A stretch of DNA of 64,000 nucleotides from Haliscomenobacter sp. (GCA_016713275.1 JADJPL010000016.1:62001-126000), one strand, 5' to 3'; positions 45,167 through 55,133 are shown, counted from the first letter of the stretch. A program made the numbers and translations. The notes: generated by a model from the sequence alone, not told the origin.

Positions 45167-48025
45167 ATGAAAAGATTTCATCTGAGAATATTCCTTCCCA
45201 CCATCTTGTCGATGCTCCTGTTCATCCTCACGATTTTTCTGATCCTCATCCCCAGGTATCAGCAAAACATCATGGACGGCAAGAGGGAAATGATCATGGA
45301 GTTGACCAATGCCGCGCTGAGCATCTTATCGAAATACGAAACCGACGAAAGAGAAGGGATTCTGGATCGGGAAGAAGCGCAGCAGACGGCCATTTCCAGA
45401 ATCCAATACCTGCGGTACGGGGATGAAAACAAAGATTATTTCTGGATTACCGACCTGCACCCCACCATGGTCGTCCATCCGTTCCGTAACGACCTGAATG
45501 GCCAGGACCTTAGCAATCTTACAGACCCGCATGGAAAAAAACTCTTTGTAGAATTCGTCGAGGTAGTAAAGAAATCGCAAGAAGGATATGTGGATTATAT
45601 GTGGCAATGGAAAGACGACTCTTTGCATATTGTACCGAAGTTATCGTACGTGAAGATTTTTAAGCCCTGGGGTTGGGTGATTGGCACAGGGGTCTATATA
45701 GAAGATGTGAAAAAGGAGATTTCCGCGCTTACGGCAAGCATGGTGCGGATTTCCATCGGAATTTCTATAGCCCTCGCGGCGTTGTTGTTCTACCTTTCCA
45801 ATCAAAGTATCACCAGCGAACGGAAACGGATCGAGGCAGAAACGGAGCTGCACAAGTCGAGAGAAAAATTTCGCACCCTGGTCGAAGCGGCCACCGAAGG
45901 CTTGCTGATGGTGAATGATGGGAAGATCAGCTTTTCGAACAGCGTGATCAGCAAAATGACCGGGTATTCCAGCGATGAATTGACCCGCCTTTCCCTTCGC
46001 CAACTGATTAGCAAAACGAACAATACGGACCTCATCGATGCCTTTTCGGAAGAAACCGTCAAGGAAGGTAAGTACGAACTGAACCTCGCCAGGAAAAATG
46101 GCGGATTGCTGGAAGTCCTGGTAACTTCGTCCAAGACAGAATTTTACGGAAAAACGGTTAACATCATCATCGTTAAAGATATATCCGTCGAAGGGAATAA
46201 CTCCATTCCTTCGGTGGAGTACCAAAAACTGATCAGCACGCTTGAAATTGGATTTTTCAAGGCGGCTATCCATTCCAAAGGGAATTTCATCTACGCCAAC
46301 CAAACCGCTATCCGGATGCTGGGGTACGACACGTTCGAAGAGCTGGCGTCCGTGCCTGTTCTCGGATTGTTGTCCGATCCTGAAGAAAGAATAAACATCC
46401 GAAATCAATTGCTGGAACATGGTTTTTTGAAGAATAAAATTCTCCGCATCCATACCCAAAAAGGGGCGGCATTATTTGTTTCTGTATCGATGGTGGTGGT
46501 GCATAAGGAAAATCACGATGACCTGATTTGCGACGGCATTATGGAAGATATTACAAATCAGGAAAATCAAAGAACCAGGTATGAACACCTGATTGCCGGC
46601 CTGCAGGCACAGCACTTGATATGGCATCGGCAAGTCAGCGAATTTGTGCGCCCGGTGGGCGCCATAGATGCCGATTCGACCATTTCCGACGTACTCAGGA
46701 AGCTGTCGAAAAGCAACGCGGGCTGCTTATTACTCACGAAAAATGGAAAAGACCTCCTGGGAATCCTCACCAATACCGACGTGCAGAAACGGATTTACGA
46801 ACTGGAGCTTAGCCTCGACAATCCGGCCTACCTGATTATGAGTTCCCCGGTGCAGTATATTGCCGAAACCATGCACGTGGTCGACGCGTTGCGCCTCAGC
46901 GGATCAAAAAACATCCATCACCTGGTGGTGCGAAATTCGGCGCGGGAAATTGTGGGAATATTGAGAATAGACGATATATACAGCGAAGCGATTGGTTCGG
47001 GTTATCCCTTTGATGCCGAGATATGGAAAGCGGAAACACCCGATGACTTGCAGAAGAGCTATTTAAATTTCCGGCACTTCATCCATCCCCTTGTGAAAAG
47101 CGAGGTGTCTGCTAAAATCATCACCCGAATCACTACCTCTTTTTCCGATGCGCTAATCCACCAGATCATAAAGATGGCCATCGATCAGGTTGGCCCACCT
47201 CCGGTAGACTTCTCCTTTATCTGTTTGGGAAGCGAGGGGCGCGAAGAGGAGACGTTGCTGACGGATCAGGACAACGCCCTCATTTATGAGGATGTTCTTC
47301 CGGTCAATGAAAAAGAGGTCAAGGCCTATTTTAATACCCTTGGGGAAATCATCTGTAACCACCTGAACCACGCCGGGTACAGTTTTTGCCCAGGAAACAT
47401 TATGGCGAAAAACCCGAAGTGGTGTGGGCCGCTGAGTTTATGGGAACACTATTTCACGAGCTGGATGGCGTTGCCGGAACAGCAGCAGCTCCTGGACGCA
47501 TCGATATTTTTTGATTTCCGCAAGGTGTATGGGCCCGATGTTTTTACGGAAAAGCTGCACCAACGAATCGCTGCCAATACCCGCGAATATCCCCTGTTCT
47601 TATATCACCTGGCCAACAATACGGTCCAAACCAAAGCCGAGCACCTGCCTGCCGGCATCCTGGCCGAAAAAAGTGCCGATAGCGTAGATTTGAAAAACGC
47701 CCTGATCCCTATTACGATGTTTGCCAGAACGTATGCCCTGCAAAACGATATCCGGTGTTCCAACACCATCGACCGGCTTACGGCCCTGAAAACGCAGCGC
47801 CTGGTCAGTGAAGCAACCATTGACGACATCGTTTACTCCTACAACTTCCTGATGAAGCTGCGTTTCCGCAACCAGGTATCCTTATCTGAAAAAAACCTGC
47901 CCCTAACCAACCAACTGCACTACAAAACCCTGCCCGAACAGGAAATATACCTGCTAAAAAAAGTGCTCTCCTCCATCCGCGATTATCAGAACAAAATAAA
48001 GTCCGATTTCAAGATCACGATATAG
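45167..48025 (+). CDS. Cache-PAS-CBS-nucleotidyltransferase signalling protein
   Basis: 952 residues. Order: membrane helix (8-30), periplasmic single Cache domain (~35-190, YLRYGDENKDYFWITDLHPT, WVIGTGVYIEDVKKEI), membrane helix (~193-212), two PAS domains (~230-345 and ~355-465), a CBS pair (~490-620, SDVLRKLSKSNAGCLLLTKN, LGILTNTDV, GILRIDD), a DUF294-type nucleotidyltransferase (GSEGREEETLLTDQDN near 688-703) and its helical C-terminal domain. Cache domains of this form sense small carboxylates. CBS-DUF294 proteins often neighbour acetate-type symporters, as here (DUF485 plus SSS at 49186). Its enzymatic output is unproven; nucleotidyl transfer to a protein is a guess. Confidence 0.88.
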   Translation: MKRFHLRIFLPTILSMLLFILTIFLILIPRYQQNIMDGKREMIMELTNAALSILSKYETDEREGILDREEAQQTAISRIQYLRYGDENKDYFWITDLHPTMVVHPFRNDLNGQDLSNLTDPHGKKLFVEFVEVVKKSQEGYVDYMWQWKDDSLHIVPKLSYVKIFKPWGWVIGTGVYIEDVKKEISALTASMVRISIGISIALAALLFYLSNQSITSERKRIEAETELHKSREKFRTLVEAATEGLLMVNDGKISFSNSVISKMTGYSSDELTRLSLRQLISKTNNTDLIDAFSEETVKEGKYELNLARKNGGLLEVLVTSSKTEFYGKTVNIIIVKDISVEGNNSIPSVEYQKLISTLEIGFFKAAIHSKGNFIYANQTAIRMLGYDTFEELASVPVLGLLSDPEERINIRNQLLEHGFLKNKILRIHTQKGAALFVSVSMVVVHKENHDDLICDGIMEDITNQENQRTRYEHLIAGLQAQHLIWHRQVSEFVRPVGAIDADSTISDVLRKLSKSNAGCLLLTKNGKDLLGILTNTDVQKRIYELELSLDNPAYLIMSSPVQYIAETMHVVDALRLSGSKNIHHLVVRNSAREIVGILRIDDIYSEAIGSGYPFDAEIWKAETPDDLQKSYLNFRHFIHPLVKSEVSAKIITRITTSFSDALIHQIIKMAIDQVGPPPVDFSFICLGSEGREEETLLTDQDNALIYEDVLPVNEKEVKAYFNTLGEIICNHLNHAGYSFCPGNIMAKNPKWCGPLSLWEHYFTSWMALPEQQQLLDASIFFDFRKVYGPDVFTEKLHQRIAANTREYPLFLYHLANNTVQTKAEHLPAGILAEKSADSVDLKNALIPITMFARTYALQNDIRCSNTIDRLTALKTQRLVSEATIDDIVYSYNFLMKLRFRNQVSLSEKNLPLTNQLHYKTLPEQEIYLLKKVLSSIRDYQNKIKSDFKITI

Positions 48026-48029
48026 GCAG

Positions 48030-48730
48030 TTATAGCGACACGTAGGCATTGCGCCGGAAGGCGCCATGCTCGTTCAAATCGACATACCCCAGTTGGTTGG
48101 TCAGCAGAATGGTTTGGCCAATTTGAACCGGTTTGGTGTTGTGGTGGCTGTGGCCATAGATCCAGAAACGGGCATTGCTCTCCCGCACGAAGCCAGTTAA
48201 ATCCACACAAAACTCCTCATTGATCGGGCTTATTTGGTGCATGCGGGAGCTGCACAAAGGGGAAGGCAGGTGGTGGGTCACCACCACAAACGGACGATGT
48301 TGCCCGCGGATGGCCTCGTCTAAAAAACGGACGCTCTCCTCGTGCAGCCGGTTAAAATCAGCAGCCCGGAGCTTTCTGTTTTTATAGGAAATACAATCAA
48401 AATCGGCCATTTGCTGCTCGATCAGCTTTTCTTTCTCCGGACTGATCTTCGACCACATCGTGCTAAAAATCAGCGAAACGCCTCCATATTCGATCACCGT
48501 GTTATTGACGATGCTGATTTTGGGGTGTATCTGCTTGTGCATGGAGCTGCCGTAACCAGCCAGGTCGTGGTAATAGTAAAAAAAGGGCTTTTCATGTGTT
48601 CATCGTGCAGCGGAACGATATCTCCGGCTAAGATCAAAATTTCCCCAACTACCTCAAGCGGATTGGAGAATATATACCGGTTGTTGCGCTCAAACTCCAG
48701 ATGCAGATCCGAACAGTATTGTATTCTCAT
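48030..48730 (-). CDS. metallophosphoesterase, one frameshift
   Basis: About 233 residues in two frames: MRIQYCSDLHLEFERNN, ILILAGDIVPLHDEH (metal residues of GD), then PFFYYYHDLAGYGSSM after restoring one T in a T8 run near 48580. It continues with FVVVTHHLPSPL and ARFWIYGHSHHNTKPVQIG (HH and GHSH). These are the five calcineurin-like metal-binding blocks in order. It hydrolyses a phosphoester of unknown identity. It is convergent with the sensor gene, with four bases between the stops. Confidence 0.85.
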
Positions 48731-48891
48731 TTTTTGAAGGTTAATACCCGAAACGAAGTGGTTTGGGGAAATTAGCGGGCAACTGGATAGGACGCCAACA
48801 TCCCAAATTTTCGCAAACGTTGCGTTCAAAAGCAAAAACCTTGAAAATTACGGAAAATCCCATAAAGGCAAAAGTTTTCTCCACCCTACTG

Positions 48892-48920
48892 GGCATTTTT
48901 CGGCGAACCCGCTGTAGCCG
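48892..48920. repeat. half MITE-like element
   Basis: CACCCTACTGGGCATTTTTC is one terminal arm of the repeat family; the partner arm is absent. Confidence 0.5.
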
Positions 48921-49048
48921 CCAAATTTATTTGGTCGTTCTTATTTGGTAAGAAAAGATTTCATTATATTTATACGGACTGTAAAGTAATTTAAGGCATG
49001 TAACTATAAGGGATAAAAAAATGCCATTCTCTGTGCTTCGGAAATATC

Positions 49049-49137
49049 ATACTACTGGACATTTTGGAAACGAGACCTTCCAGGTTTGCGAAACCTGGAA
49101 GGTCTGGGCCCCAGGAAAACGAAAATGTCCCGTAGTC
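49049..49137. repeat. palindromic MITE-like element, copy E
   Basis: Outer arms ATACTACTGGACATTTT and GAAAATGTCCCGTAGT, inner GAGACCTTCCAGGTTTGCG-AAACCTGGAAGGTCTGG, same orientation as copy A. It ends 48 bases before the DUF485 start, so it probably carries or displaces its promoter. Confidence 0.85.
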
Positions 49138-49185
49138 AGCGGAAATATACATGACGATTTTTTCACTTAAAACCAACGAAACGAT

Positions 49186-49458
49186 ATGTTACACGAACCC
49201 GCAGCGAAGATTGAAACCGACAAGGCTGCATCAAAAAAGGCAAAATTAGGGGTAAAGATGTTTCTGTTTTACACGCTGGTGTATGCAGGATTTGTTTTCA
49301 TTGGTCTGACCAGACCAGAATGGATGGGATTGGAGGCCATCGGCGAGCTCAATGTAGCGATTGTATATGGTTTCGGATTGATCGTGCTGGCAATAATTAT
49401 GGGATTCATCTATAATTATTTATGCACAAAGATGGAGGACGAAATGAACAAACACTAA
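49186..49458 (+). CDS. DUF485/DUF4212-type small membrane protein
   Basis: 90 residues with two membrane helices (KMFLFYTLVYAGFVFIGLTR and VAIVYGFGLIVLAIIMGFIY) and a polar C-terminal tail. Members of this family are regularly encoded directly before sodium:solute symporters of the ActP/acetate type and probably act as their partner subunit. Here the symporter starts 18 bp downstream. It is also linked by position to the Cache-CBS sensor upstream. Confidence 0.85.
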   Translation: MLHEPAAKIETDKAASKKAKLGVKMFLFYTLVYAGFVFIGLTRPEWMGLEAIGELNVAIVYGFGLIVLAIIMGFIYNYLCTKMEDEMNKH

Positions 49459-49476
49459 CCACACAAAGCCTACGTT

Positions 49477-51396
49477 ATGATTTACGAAGTTTCCAATTTA
49501 GCGATTATTATTTTTCTGTTTATAGTCGGCCTGGTCCTTGGTTTATCGTTTTATTTTGCCAGAAAAACAAAATCGGCCTCCAAATACTACGCGGCAGGCG
49601 GAAATATTCACTGGGCAGTTAATGGAATTGCCTTTGCCGGGGATTACCTTTCGGCAGCTTCCTTTCTGGGTATTTGCGGCATGATCGCCTATTCGGGCTA
49701 TGATGGTTTTTTGTATTCCATCGGGTACCTTGCAGGCTGGGTAGTGGCTTTGTTTTTAGTAGCGGAGCCACTAAAGAAACTCGGGAAATACACCTTCACC
49801 GACGCGCTGGATTCCCGGTTCAATTCGAAGCATATCAAGCTCGCCGCCTCGATCAGCACGCTCATTGTCTCTCTGTTTTACCTGATCCCCCAAATGGTTG
49901 GCGCCGGAGATTTGATCGTGCCCCTGCTCGGGTTGCCTCACTGGATCGGCGTATTACTGGTAGGCTCCATCGTTATTTTGATTGTGGCGACCGCCGGCAT
50001 GACTTCCACTACCTATGTTCAGTTTATAAAAGGCGCCCTGCTGGTAGTATTCTCAACCATCCTTACCTTTTACATTTTAAATCATGGCCTTTCCCTGACT
50101 CCCAGCGAAAACTACCATCAGTTTCTCCGGACTGAGGCCGTCATCACCGGCGGGACGATCTCCCGGGTCGTGGATCCCTCCTACCAAATCATAAAAACCA
50201 TCTCTACCGATAATCAAGAATTCGCGCAACTTGAAAAAGACGGTTCGCTCTATTGGTTCCATGTAACCAAGCAAGGCGATAAAGCCGTGCTGGATGAAAT
50301 GCTGCATATGACCACCCTGGCGGATGGCAGCATCTTGTACAACGGCGAACCCAAATCGGAAAGGAAATTCTATCAGGTGGGGCACCTGAGCAAAATTGTG
50401 GTCGATGGACAGGAAGTCACAGAAACAGGTCCTTTGGGCCCGTTTAAGTTTCTAAAGACCATTGAAAACAGCGAGGTCGTGCGGTTTTCCAAAAAGTCCT
50501 TTCCCGACGGCGAAGCCAAGGTAACGGTCTGGTACCAGAATGTCACCAAAGGCAAAGACGTCATGAAGCCCGGACTGTTATATAAGCTATCCAAGGCTGC
50601 GGGCGCCACCGGTTGGGACCGGCTGAACTTCATCTCCCTGATGCTGGCTTTGTTCCTGGGAACTTCCGCTTTGCCGCACATTCTCATCAGGTATTATACT
50701 GTACCGAGCCAACGGGCAGCGCGAAAATCAACCATCGTAGGCATCTCCGCCATTGGATTTTTCTATATTCTTACGCTGTATATGGGACTCGGCGCCATGG
50801 CCAACGGGGTTCTGGACGTAGAGAGCAGCAATATGTCGGCGCCTTTGCTGGCAAAGACTTTCGGCATCGGTTTGTTTTCCATTATCTCAGCCATTGCCTT
50901 CGCCACCGTCCTGGGCACGGTCAGCGGACTTATTGTCGCCTCCTCCGGCGCCATTGCGCACGATTTCATCGATAAATACCTGGAGGTGGAAATGACCGAT
51001 AAAGGAAAGGTAAAAGCCGGAAAAATTGCGGCCGTTTGCGTGGGTCTTTTCGCCATCCTTCTCGGCATTCTGTTTAAAGGAATGAACGTGTCCTTCCTTG
51101 TCGGCCTGGCTTTCGCGGTTGCGGCGTCTGCCAACCTTCCAGCCATTCTGTTCCTGCTTTTCTGGGAGAAAACAACGGCAAAAGGCATTGCATGGTCCAT
51201 CGTAGTGGGTATTGTTACCTCTATTGGAATCATCCTCTTTTCTCCGACCATGTGGGATAAATACGGTCTTGTTCCATCGGATGCCCCGATCCCGCTGGAC
51301 AACCCGGGTATTATTTCCATACCCCTGTCCGTACTGACCCTGGTAGTCGTTTCCCTGATGACACAAAAAGAAAATCTAACGAAAACCAATAAGTAA
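49477..51396 (+). CDS. sodium:solute symporter (ActP/MctP-like)
   Basis: 639 residues, SSS family, about 13 membrane helices. Motifs: YYAAGGNIHWAVNGIAFAGD and YLSAASFLGICGMIAYSGYD in the first helices, then FLGTSALPHILIRYYTVPSQ and ARKSTIVGISAIG in the second half. It has a soluble insertion of about 165 residues (roughly 205-370, SENYHQFLRTEAVI to NVTKGKDVMKPGL) between helices 6 and 7, seen in some acetate-type symporters. Expected role: Na-coupled uptake of a short carboxylate such as acetate. It is coupled to DUF485 and ends in a strong terminator. Confidence 0.88.
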   Translation: MIYEVSNLAIIIFLFIVGLVLGLSFYFARKTKSASKYYAAGGNIHWAVNGIAFAGDYLSAASFLGICGMIAYSGYDGFLYSIGYLAGWVVALFLVAEPLKKLGKYTFTDALDSRFNSKHIKLAASISTLIVSLFYLIPQMVGAGDLIVPLLGLPHWIGVLLVGSIVILIVATAGMTSTTYVQFIKGALLVVFSTILTFYILNHGLSLTPSENYHQFLRTEAVITGGTISRVVDPSYQIIKTISTDNQEFAQLEKDGSLYWFHVTKQGDKAVLDEMLHMTTLADGSILYNGEPKSERKFYQVGHLSKIVVDGQEVTETGPLGPFKFLKTIENSEVVRFSKKSFPDGEAKVTVWYQNVTKGKDVMKPGLLYKLSKAAGATGWDRLNFISLMLALFLGTSALPHILIRYYTVPSQRAARKSTIVGISAIGFFYILTLYMGLGAMANGVLDVESSNMSAPLLAKTFGIGLFSIISAIAFATVLGTVSGLIVASSGAIAHDFIDKYLEVEMTDKGKVKAGKIAAVCVGLFAILLGILFKGMNVSFLVGLAFAVAASANLPAILFLLFWEKTTAKGIAWSIVVGIVTSIGIILFSPTMWDKYGLVPSDAPIPLDNPGIISIPLSVLTLVVVSLMTQKENLTKTNK

Positions 51397-51400
51397 CGGA

Positions 51401-51458
51401 AAGCCCTGCGGATATGCATGACGTAGACAGATTCAGCATATCTGCAGGGCTTATTTTT
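51401..51458 (+). terminator. Rho-independent terminator after the symporter
   Basis: A 17-bp stem (AAGCCCTGCGGATATGC with GCATATCTGCAGGGCTT, one mismatch), an 18-base loop, then ATTTTTTC. It lies 4 bases past the symporter stop. Confidence 0.88.
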
Positions 51459-51491
51459 TCAAGCTGATAGGATTTAAAAAAACATATTTTT

Positions 51492-52913
51492 ATGTGTACC
51501 AAATATTTATTATCGGCTATATTGATGTTGTGGTTGTTTAGCCCGGCATCCGCACAGGAAAAAGTGGAACCGAAAAAAGCGCCGCAAGCATACAAACCAA
51601 TCCGAATCAATGTTACCGAAGATGGCGCTTATTACTTAAGAATCCTTACCTGGGCCCAAATGTGGGCAACCCTGGTGGAGAATAATCCGGGCACCATCGG
51701 CTACGATTTAGCTGCTGATAATTCATCCACCAATATCGGCATCCGCAGAGCGCGGATGATGTTCTACGCCCAAATGGGGCCGCGCTGGCTGTTATTGACC
51801 CACTTTGGCATCAACAACCAAACCTTTAACACCGGTGGGTATTCTGGCAGTACCGACGGCAAAAAGCCCCAACTCTACATCCACGACCTCTGGACAGAAT
51901 TTAGCATAATCCCCAAAAAGCTTCATACAGGTATGGGCCTGCATTACTGGAACGGCGTTTCCAGGTCTGCCAACGCCTCCACGCTCAACTTTATGACCCT
52001 GGATGCCCCCATCTTCAACTGGTTTACGATCGAAGCCAATGATCAGTTTGCCCGCGAATTCGGCATTTACGCCAAAGGGCAACTCAACCGGCTGGATTAC
52101 CGCCTGGCCCTGAACCAACCTTTCCAGAACGGCGTGAATCCCTACGTGCAGACGGCAAGAACCACCACGGGCTTTAATTCCAACCTGGCGGCAAAAAATG
52201 CGTTTACCAGCACGTTCGCGCAGGCCGGTTACGTGAAATTCATGTTTAAGGATATTGAAAAAAACCTGCTCCCTTATGAAATAGGCCTCTGTATGGACGG
52301 CCAGGAATTGTTTAATATCGGCGCCGGTTTCTACAACCATCCCAAGTCCACCTATACCCTGGATCCGGATGCAGGCGGCGAGTCATTAAAACTATACAAT
52401 ACGACGATCTTCGGACTGGACCTGTTTTACAACCATGCGGTTGGCAAAAAAGGCTATATCATGAATACCTATGTCCTGTTCCAGCACATGGATTACGGTA
52501 AAAGGTACCTGAGAAATGTCGGCGTATTCAATACCTCCACCGCAATTGGCAACGCCCAACAGTTGGGTAGCGCTTTCGCGGACCGCAGTGTTATGGGGGC
52601 GGGAAATATGCAGCCTACCATGGGTACCGGCAACATCCTCTACGGCCAGTTCGGATTGCGGTTTCCTACGTTCGAAAATGGCTCCGCGTTCATGCCCTAC
52701 GTCACCGGTACCTATAAATCGTTTGAAGCGATTGAAGAACCATCGTTCCAGTATGATCTCGGGCTGAACTATTTTATTAACAAACACAATGCCAAAGTCA
52801 CCTTGCAGTACGGTACCCGCCCGGTGTATAAATATGATGCTTTTTCCGCCACCGGCATTTCGCAAAACGGATTGAAGGGGCAGTTCACCCTCCAAACCCA
52901 TTTTTATTTGTAA
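51492..52913 (+). CDS. outer-membrane porin-like protein
   Basis: 473 residues. Signal peptide MCTKYLLSAILMLWLFSPAS. Mature protein has amphipathic beta-strands throughout (YYLRILTWAQMWATLVENNP, IGIRRARMMFYAQMGPRWLL, WTEFSIIPKKLHTGMGLHYW, LRYQ...) and ends with LQTHFYL, an aromatic C terminus expected for a barrel. It resembles carboxylate or phosphate-type trimeric porins found beside symporter genes. It probably delivers the substrate of the neighbouring symporter across the outer membrane. Assignment to a named family is tentative. Confidence 0.78.
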   Translation: MCTKYLLSAILMLWLFSPASAQEKVEPKKAPQAYKPIRINVTEDGAYYLRILTWAQMWATLVENNPGTIGYDLAADNSSTNIGIRRARMMFYAQMGPRWLLLTHFGINNQTFNTGGYSGSTDGKKPQLYIHDLWTEFSIIPKKLHTGMGLHYWNGVSRSANASTLNFMTLDAPIFNWFTIEANDQFAREFGIYAKGQLNRLDYRLALNQPFQNGVNPYVQTARTTTGFNSNLAAKNAFTSTFAQAGYVKFMFKDIEKNLLPYEIGLCMDGQELFNIGAGFYNHPKSTYTLDPDAGGESLKLYNTTIFGLDLFYNHAVGKKGYIMNTYVLFQHMDYGKRYLRNVGVFNTSTAIGNAQQLGSAFADRSVMGAGNMQPTMGTGNILYGQFGLRFPTFENGSAFMPYVTGTYKSFEAIEEPSFQYDLGLNYFINKHNAKVTLQYGTRPVYKYDAFSATGISQNGLKGQFTLQTHFYL

Positions 52914-52946
52914 AACCAAATTCCATGCTGCATGAGCCTCTGCATA

Positions 52947-54020
52947 ATGAAAAAAGGAGCGTACCTGATCCTTCTACTACTTGCCTGGTCAATTGGAGTT
53001 TTTGGACAGGACGCCGGATTCACCGGATATGCGACAAGCCTGGTAGAAGACGGCCTTGCCAGCTTCAATACGTATGGTTTTAAAGATAAGGACAAGACCA
53101 GAAAATACGATACCCTGACCGTGCAACCCGTTGGTTCGGTCAGTAAGGTGGTCATTGGTTTAGCCCTGATGAAAGCCAGTGAACTGGGTTTCATCAGCCT
53201 TGATGGCGATATTAATCAATACTTGAACTTCGAGGTGCTTAACCCGAACATCAAGAATACCCAGCCGATTACTTTAAGGCGCCTGGCGACGCATACCTCA
53301 GGAATTAAAGACACCGAAAAATTTTACGTCCAAGCCTACGCAAAAGGACTGACATCGCCTGTTTCCCTGGAGGAATTTCTAAAATCTTACCTGACCAGGG
53401 AAGGCAGCAGGTATTCAAAGAAGAACTTCGGCAAGTATCCATCCGGAGAAAAATATAGCTATTCCAATATTGGCGCCGCGCTTGCAGCCTATATTATTGA
53501 ACGCGCCTCCAAAATGCCTTTTGACGTATTCACTGAGCGGTACGTGTTCCAACCGCTCGGCATGCAGCATACGCATTGGTTTTACAATGAAAACCAAATG
53601 GATGCGTATGCTCAACTTTTTGATGAAAAAGATAATCCCCTGGACTTTTATGCCTTAGCCACGTATCCGGATGGCGCTTTAAAAACCAATATCGTCGATT
53701 TAACCAAGCTTCTGCAAGCGCTAATGAATGGCTATCAAGGGAAGTGCGCTATCTTAACCGAGAATTCCTGGAAAGTCTTTTTTGCCAAAAATTTCTCCGA
53801 AACGACCCCCATAGAGGGAATTAGTCCAAAAGAACCTAACCGCGGAATATTTATTGCCTATACCAAAAGCGGCGCAATCGGCCATACGGGTTCTGACCCG
53901 GGAGTATGCGCGTTTATGTTCTTTAACCCCTCGACAACGCGCGGAAAGGTATTTATAGCCAATGAAGATTTAACTCCACAGAATTTGGCGTCCTTCCAGA
54001 AAATTTGGGAAGGCATTTGA
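52947..54020 (+). CDS. serine hydrolase (class C beta-lactamase fold)
   Basis: 357 residues with a signal peptide (MKKGAYLILLLLAWSIGVFG). Catalytic pattern complete: Ser63-x-x-Lys66 in GSVSKVV, Tyr172-Ser-Asn in YSNIGAALA, and HTG in GHTGSDPG near the C terminus. These proteins include esterases, peptidases and penicillin-binding relatives; substrate unknown. It starts 33 bp after the porin stop and may be co-transcribed. The upstream ATG at 52932 would extend the signal peptide by five residues, so 52947 is preferred. Confidence 0.87.
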   Translation: MKKGAYLILLLLAWSIGVFGQDAGFTGYATSLVEDGLASFNTYGFKDKDKTRKYDTLTVQPVGSVSKVVIGLALMKASELGFISLDGDINQYLNFEVLNPNIKNTQPITLRRLATHTSGIKDTEKFYVQAYAKGLTSPVSLEEFLKSYLTREGSRYSKKNFGKYPSGEKYSYSNIGAALAAYIIERASKMPFDVFTERYVFQPLGMQHTHWFYNENQMDAYAQLFDEKDNPLDFYALATYPDGALKTNIVDLTKLLQALMNGYQGKCAILTENSWKVFFAKNFSETTPIEGISPKEPNRGIFIAYTKSGAIGHTGSDPGVCAFMFFNPSTTRGKVFIANEDLTPQNLASFQKIWEGI

Positions 54021-54457
54021 GGTAAAATAGCGCGACGTAGTCCCCCAGGAAATACTCGACATCAAAGAGGATTTTGTGGAATTGCTGACCCATGATTCCT
54101 ACCTGATCCAGGTGCGCAAACTGGCCCAACCGGCTCGCAGCAACCCGGGAATTTCAGCATCAAAGAAAAATACAACACGCAATTTGCCCTGGCTAAATAC
54201 CTTTTTATTGCGGGTTATTGATTTCTAAAATCCTTCTCTCTTACCAACAAGCTGTACCGCTGCTTGATGGCATCGGGTTGTATCCGCTGTATTATCAACT
54301 GGATGCCATGGCAGCCAAGAATAAATTTGAATCAAATGCCGATTCCTGCCAATACAATGCGTATATTTTAAAGGCTATTGAGATCGTGCAGAACAACCCG
54401 GCCAACCAGGAGGAACCTAATGACCTTGTCGTATACCTGAATGGATGGCTCAAATAG
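54021..54457 (+). pseudogene. remnants of unrecognised coding sequence
   Basis: Two disconnected pieces read as protein-like sequence without family match: one near 54040-54110 (PQEILDIKEDFVELLTHDSY) and one at 54218-54457 (SKILLSYQQAVPLLDGIGLY, NKFESNADSCQYNAYILKAI). The second lacks a good start and ends 28 bp before the regulator. These look like leftovers of a decayed gene; no function is proposed. Confidence 0.4.
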
Positions 54458-54485
54458 ACCTATTTTAACAGATAAAAAGCAAATC

Positions 54486-55064
54486 ATGGAGAAATTTAAG
54501 CATTTCTTACAAGCGATATCGCCGATCACAGACCAGGAATTTGCGGATACGATTCCTTTTTTCACTCAGCAACAATTAAAAAAGGGGGACTTTTTTGTAG
54601 CGCAAGGCAGGATTTGCCGCCAGGTGGCTTTTGTTGAAAAAGGTACGCTTAGGGTATATTACCTCAATGCCAAAGCAGAAGAGATCACCTCCTGTTTTTG
54701 CACCGAAGACAATATGACAACCTCCTACAAGAGTTTTATTCTTCAGGAGCCCTCTGATCTTTTTATCCAGGCCATAGAAGATACGTCGTTACTGGCCATA
54801 GAATACGGCAACTTACAAAAGCTCTACACTACCTATCCGAACTGGCAAACCATAGGAAGAGCTCTGGTGGAAAAGGAATACCTGAATATGGAAAAGTATG
54901 CTTCGGTGCTAAATAATGAAACGGCCAAGGAAAAATACCTTCGTTTGCAAAAAGAACAGCCCAACGTGTTGCTTAAAGCTCCAGTGGAGCATATTGCTTC
55001 CTATTTGGGAGTCACCAGACGGACCCTGTCCCGGATCAGAAAAGAAATCGCCTCCGGCATTTAG
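54486..55064 (+). CDS. Crp/Fnr-family regulator
   Basis: 192 residues. The cyclic-nucleotide-binding-like domain (KKGDFFVAQGRICRQVAFVE, KGTLRVYYLNAKAEEITSCF) lacks the clear cAMP-binding arginine, and there is no FNR cysteine cluster. The C-terminal HTH is complete (VEHIASYLGVTRRTLSRIRK). Such regulators in Bacteroidota often control stress or redox genes. It precedes the arsenite methyltransferase, which it might regulate, but no arsenic-sensing cysteine pair is evident. The start at 54486 fits the domain better than the upstream frame opening. Confidence 0.82.
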   Translation: MEKFKHFLQAISPITDQEFADTIPFFTQQQLKKGDFFVAQGRICRQVAFVEKGTLRVYYLNAKAEEITSCFCTEDNMTTSYKSFILQEPSDLFIQAIEDTSLLAIEYGNLQKLYTTYPNWQTIGRALVEKEYLNMEKYASVLNNETAKEKYLRLQKEQPNVLLKAPVEHIASYLGVTRRTLSRIRKEIASGI

Positions 55065-55069
55065 GGCGC

Positions 55070-55133
55070 CCTGCCGGACATTTTTGGAACGAGGCCTTCC
55101 AGGTCTGAATGCCCCGAACATGAAAATGCCCAT
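55070..55133. repeat. degenerate MITE-like element, copy F
   Basis: CTGCCGGACATTTTTGGAAC, GGCCTTCCAGGTCTG and a decayed right end GAAAATGCCC. Family membership is clear from the left arm and middle. Confidence 0.65.
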
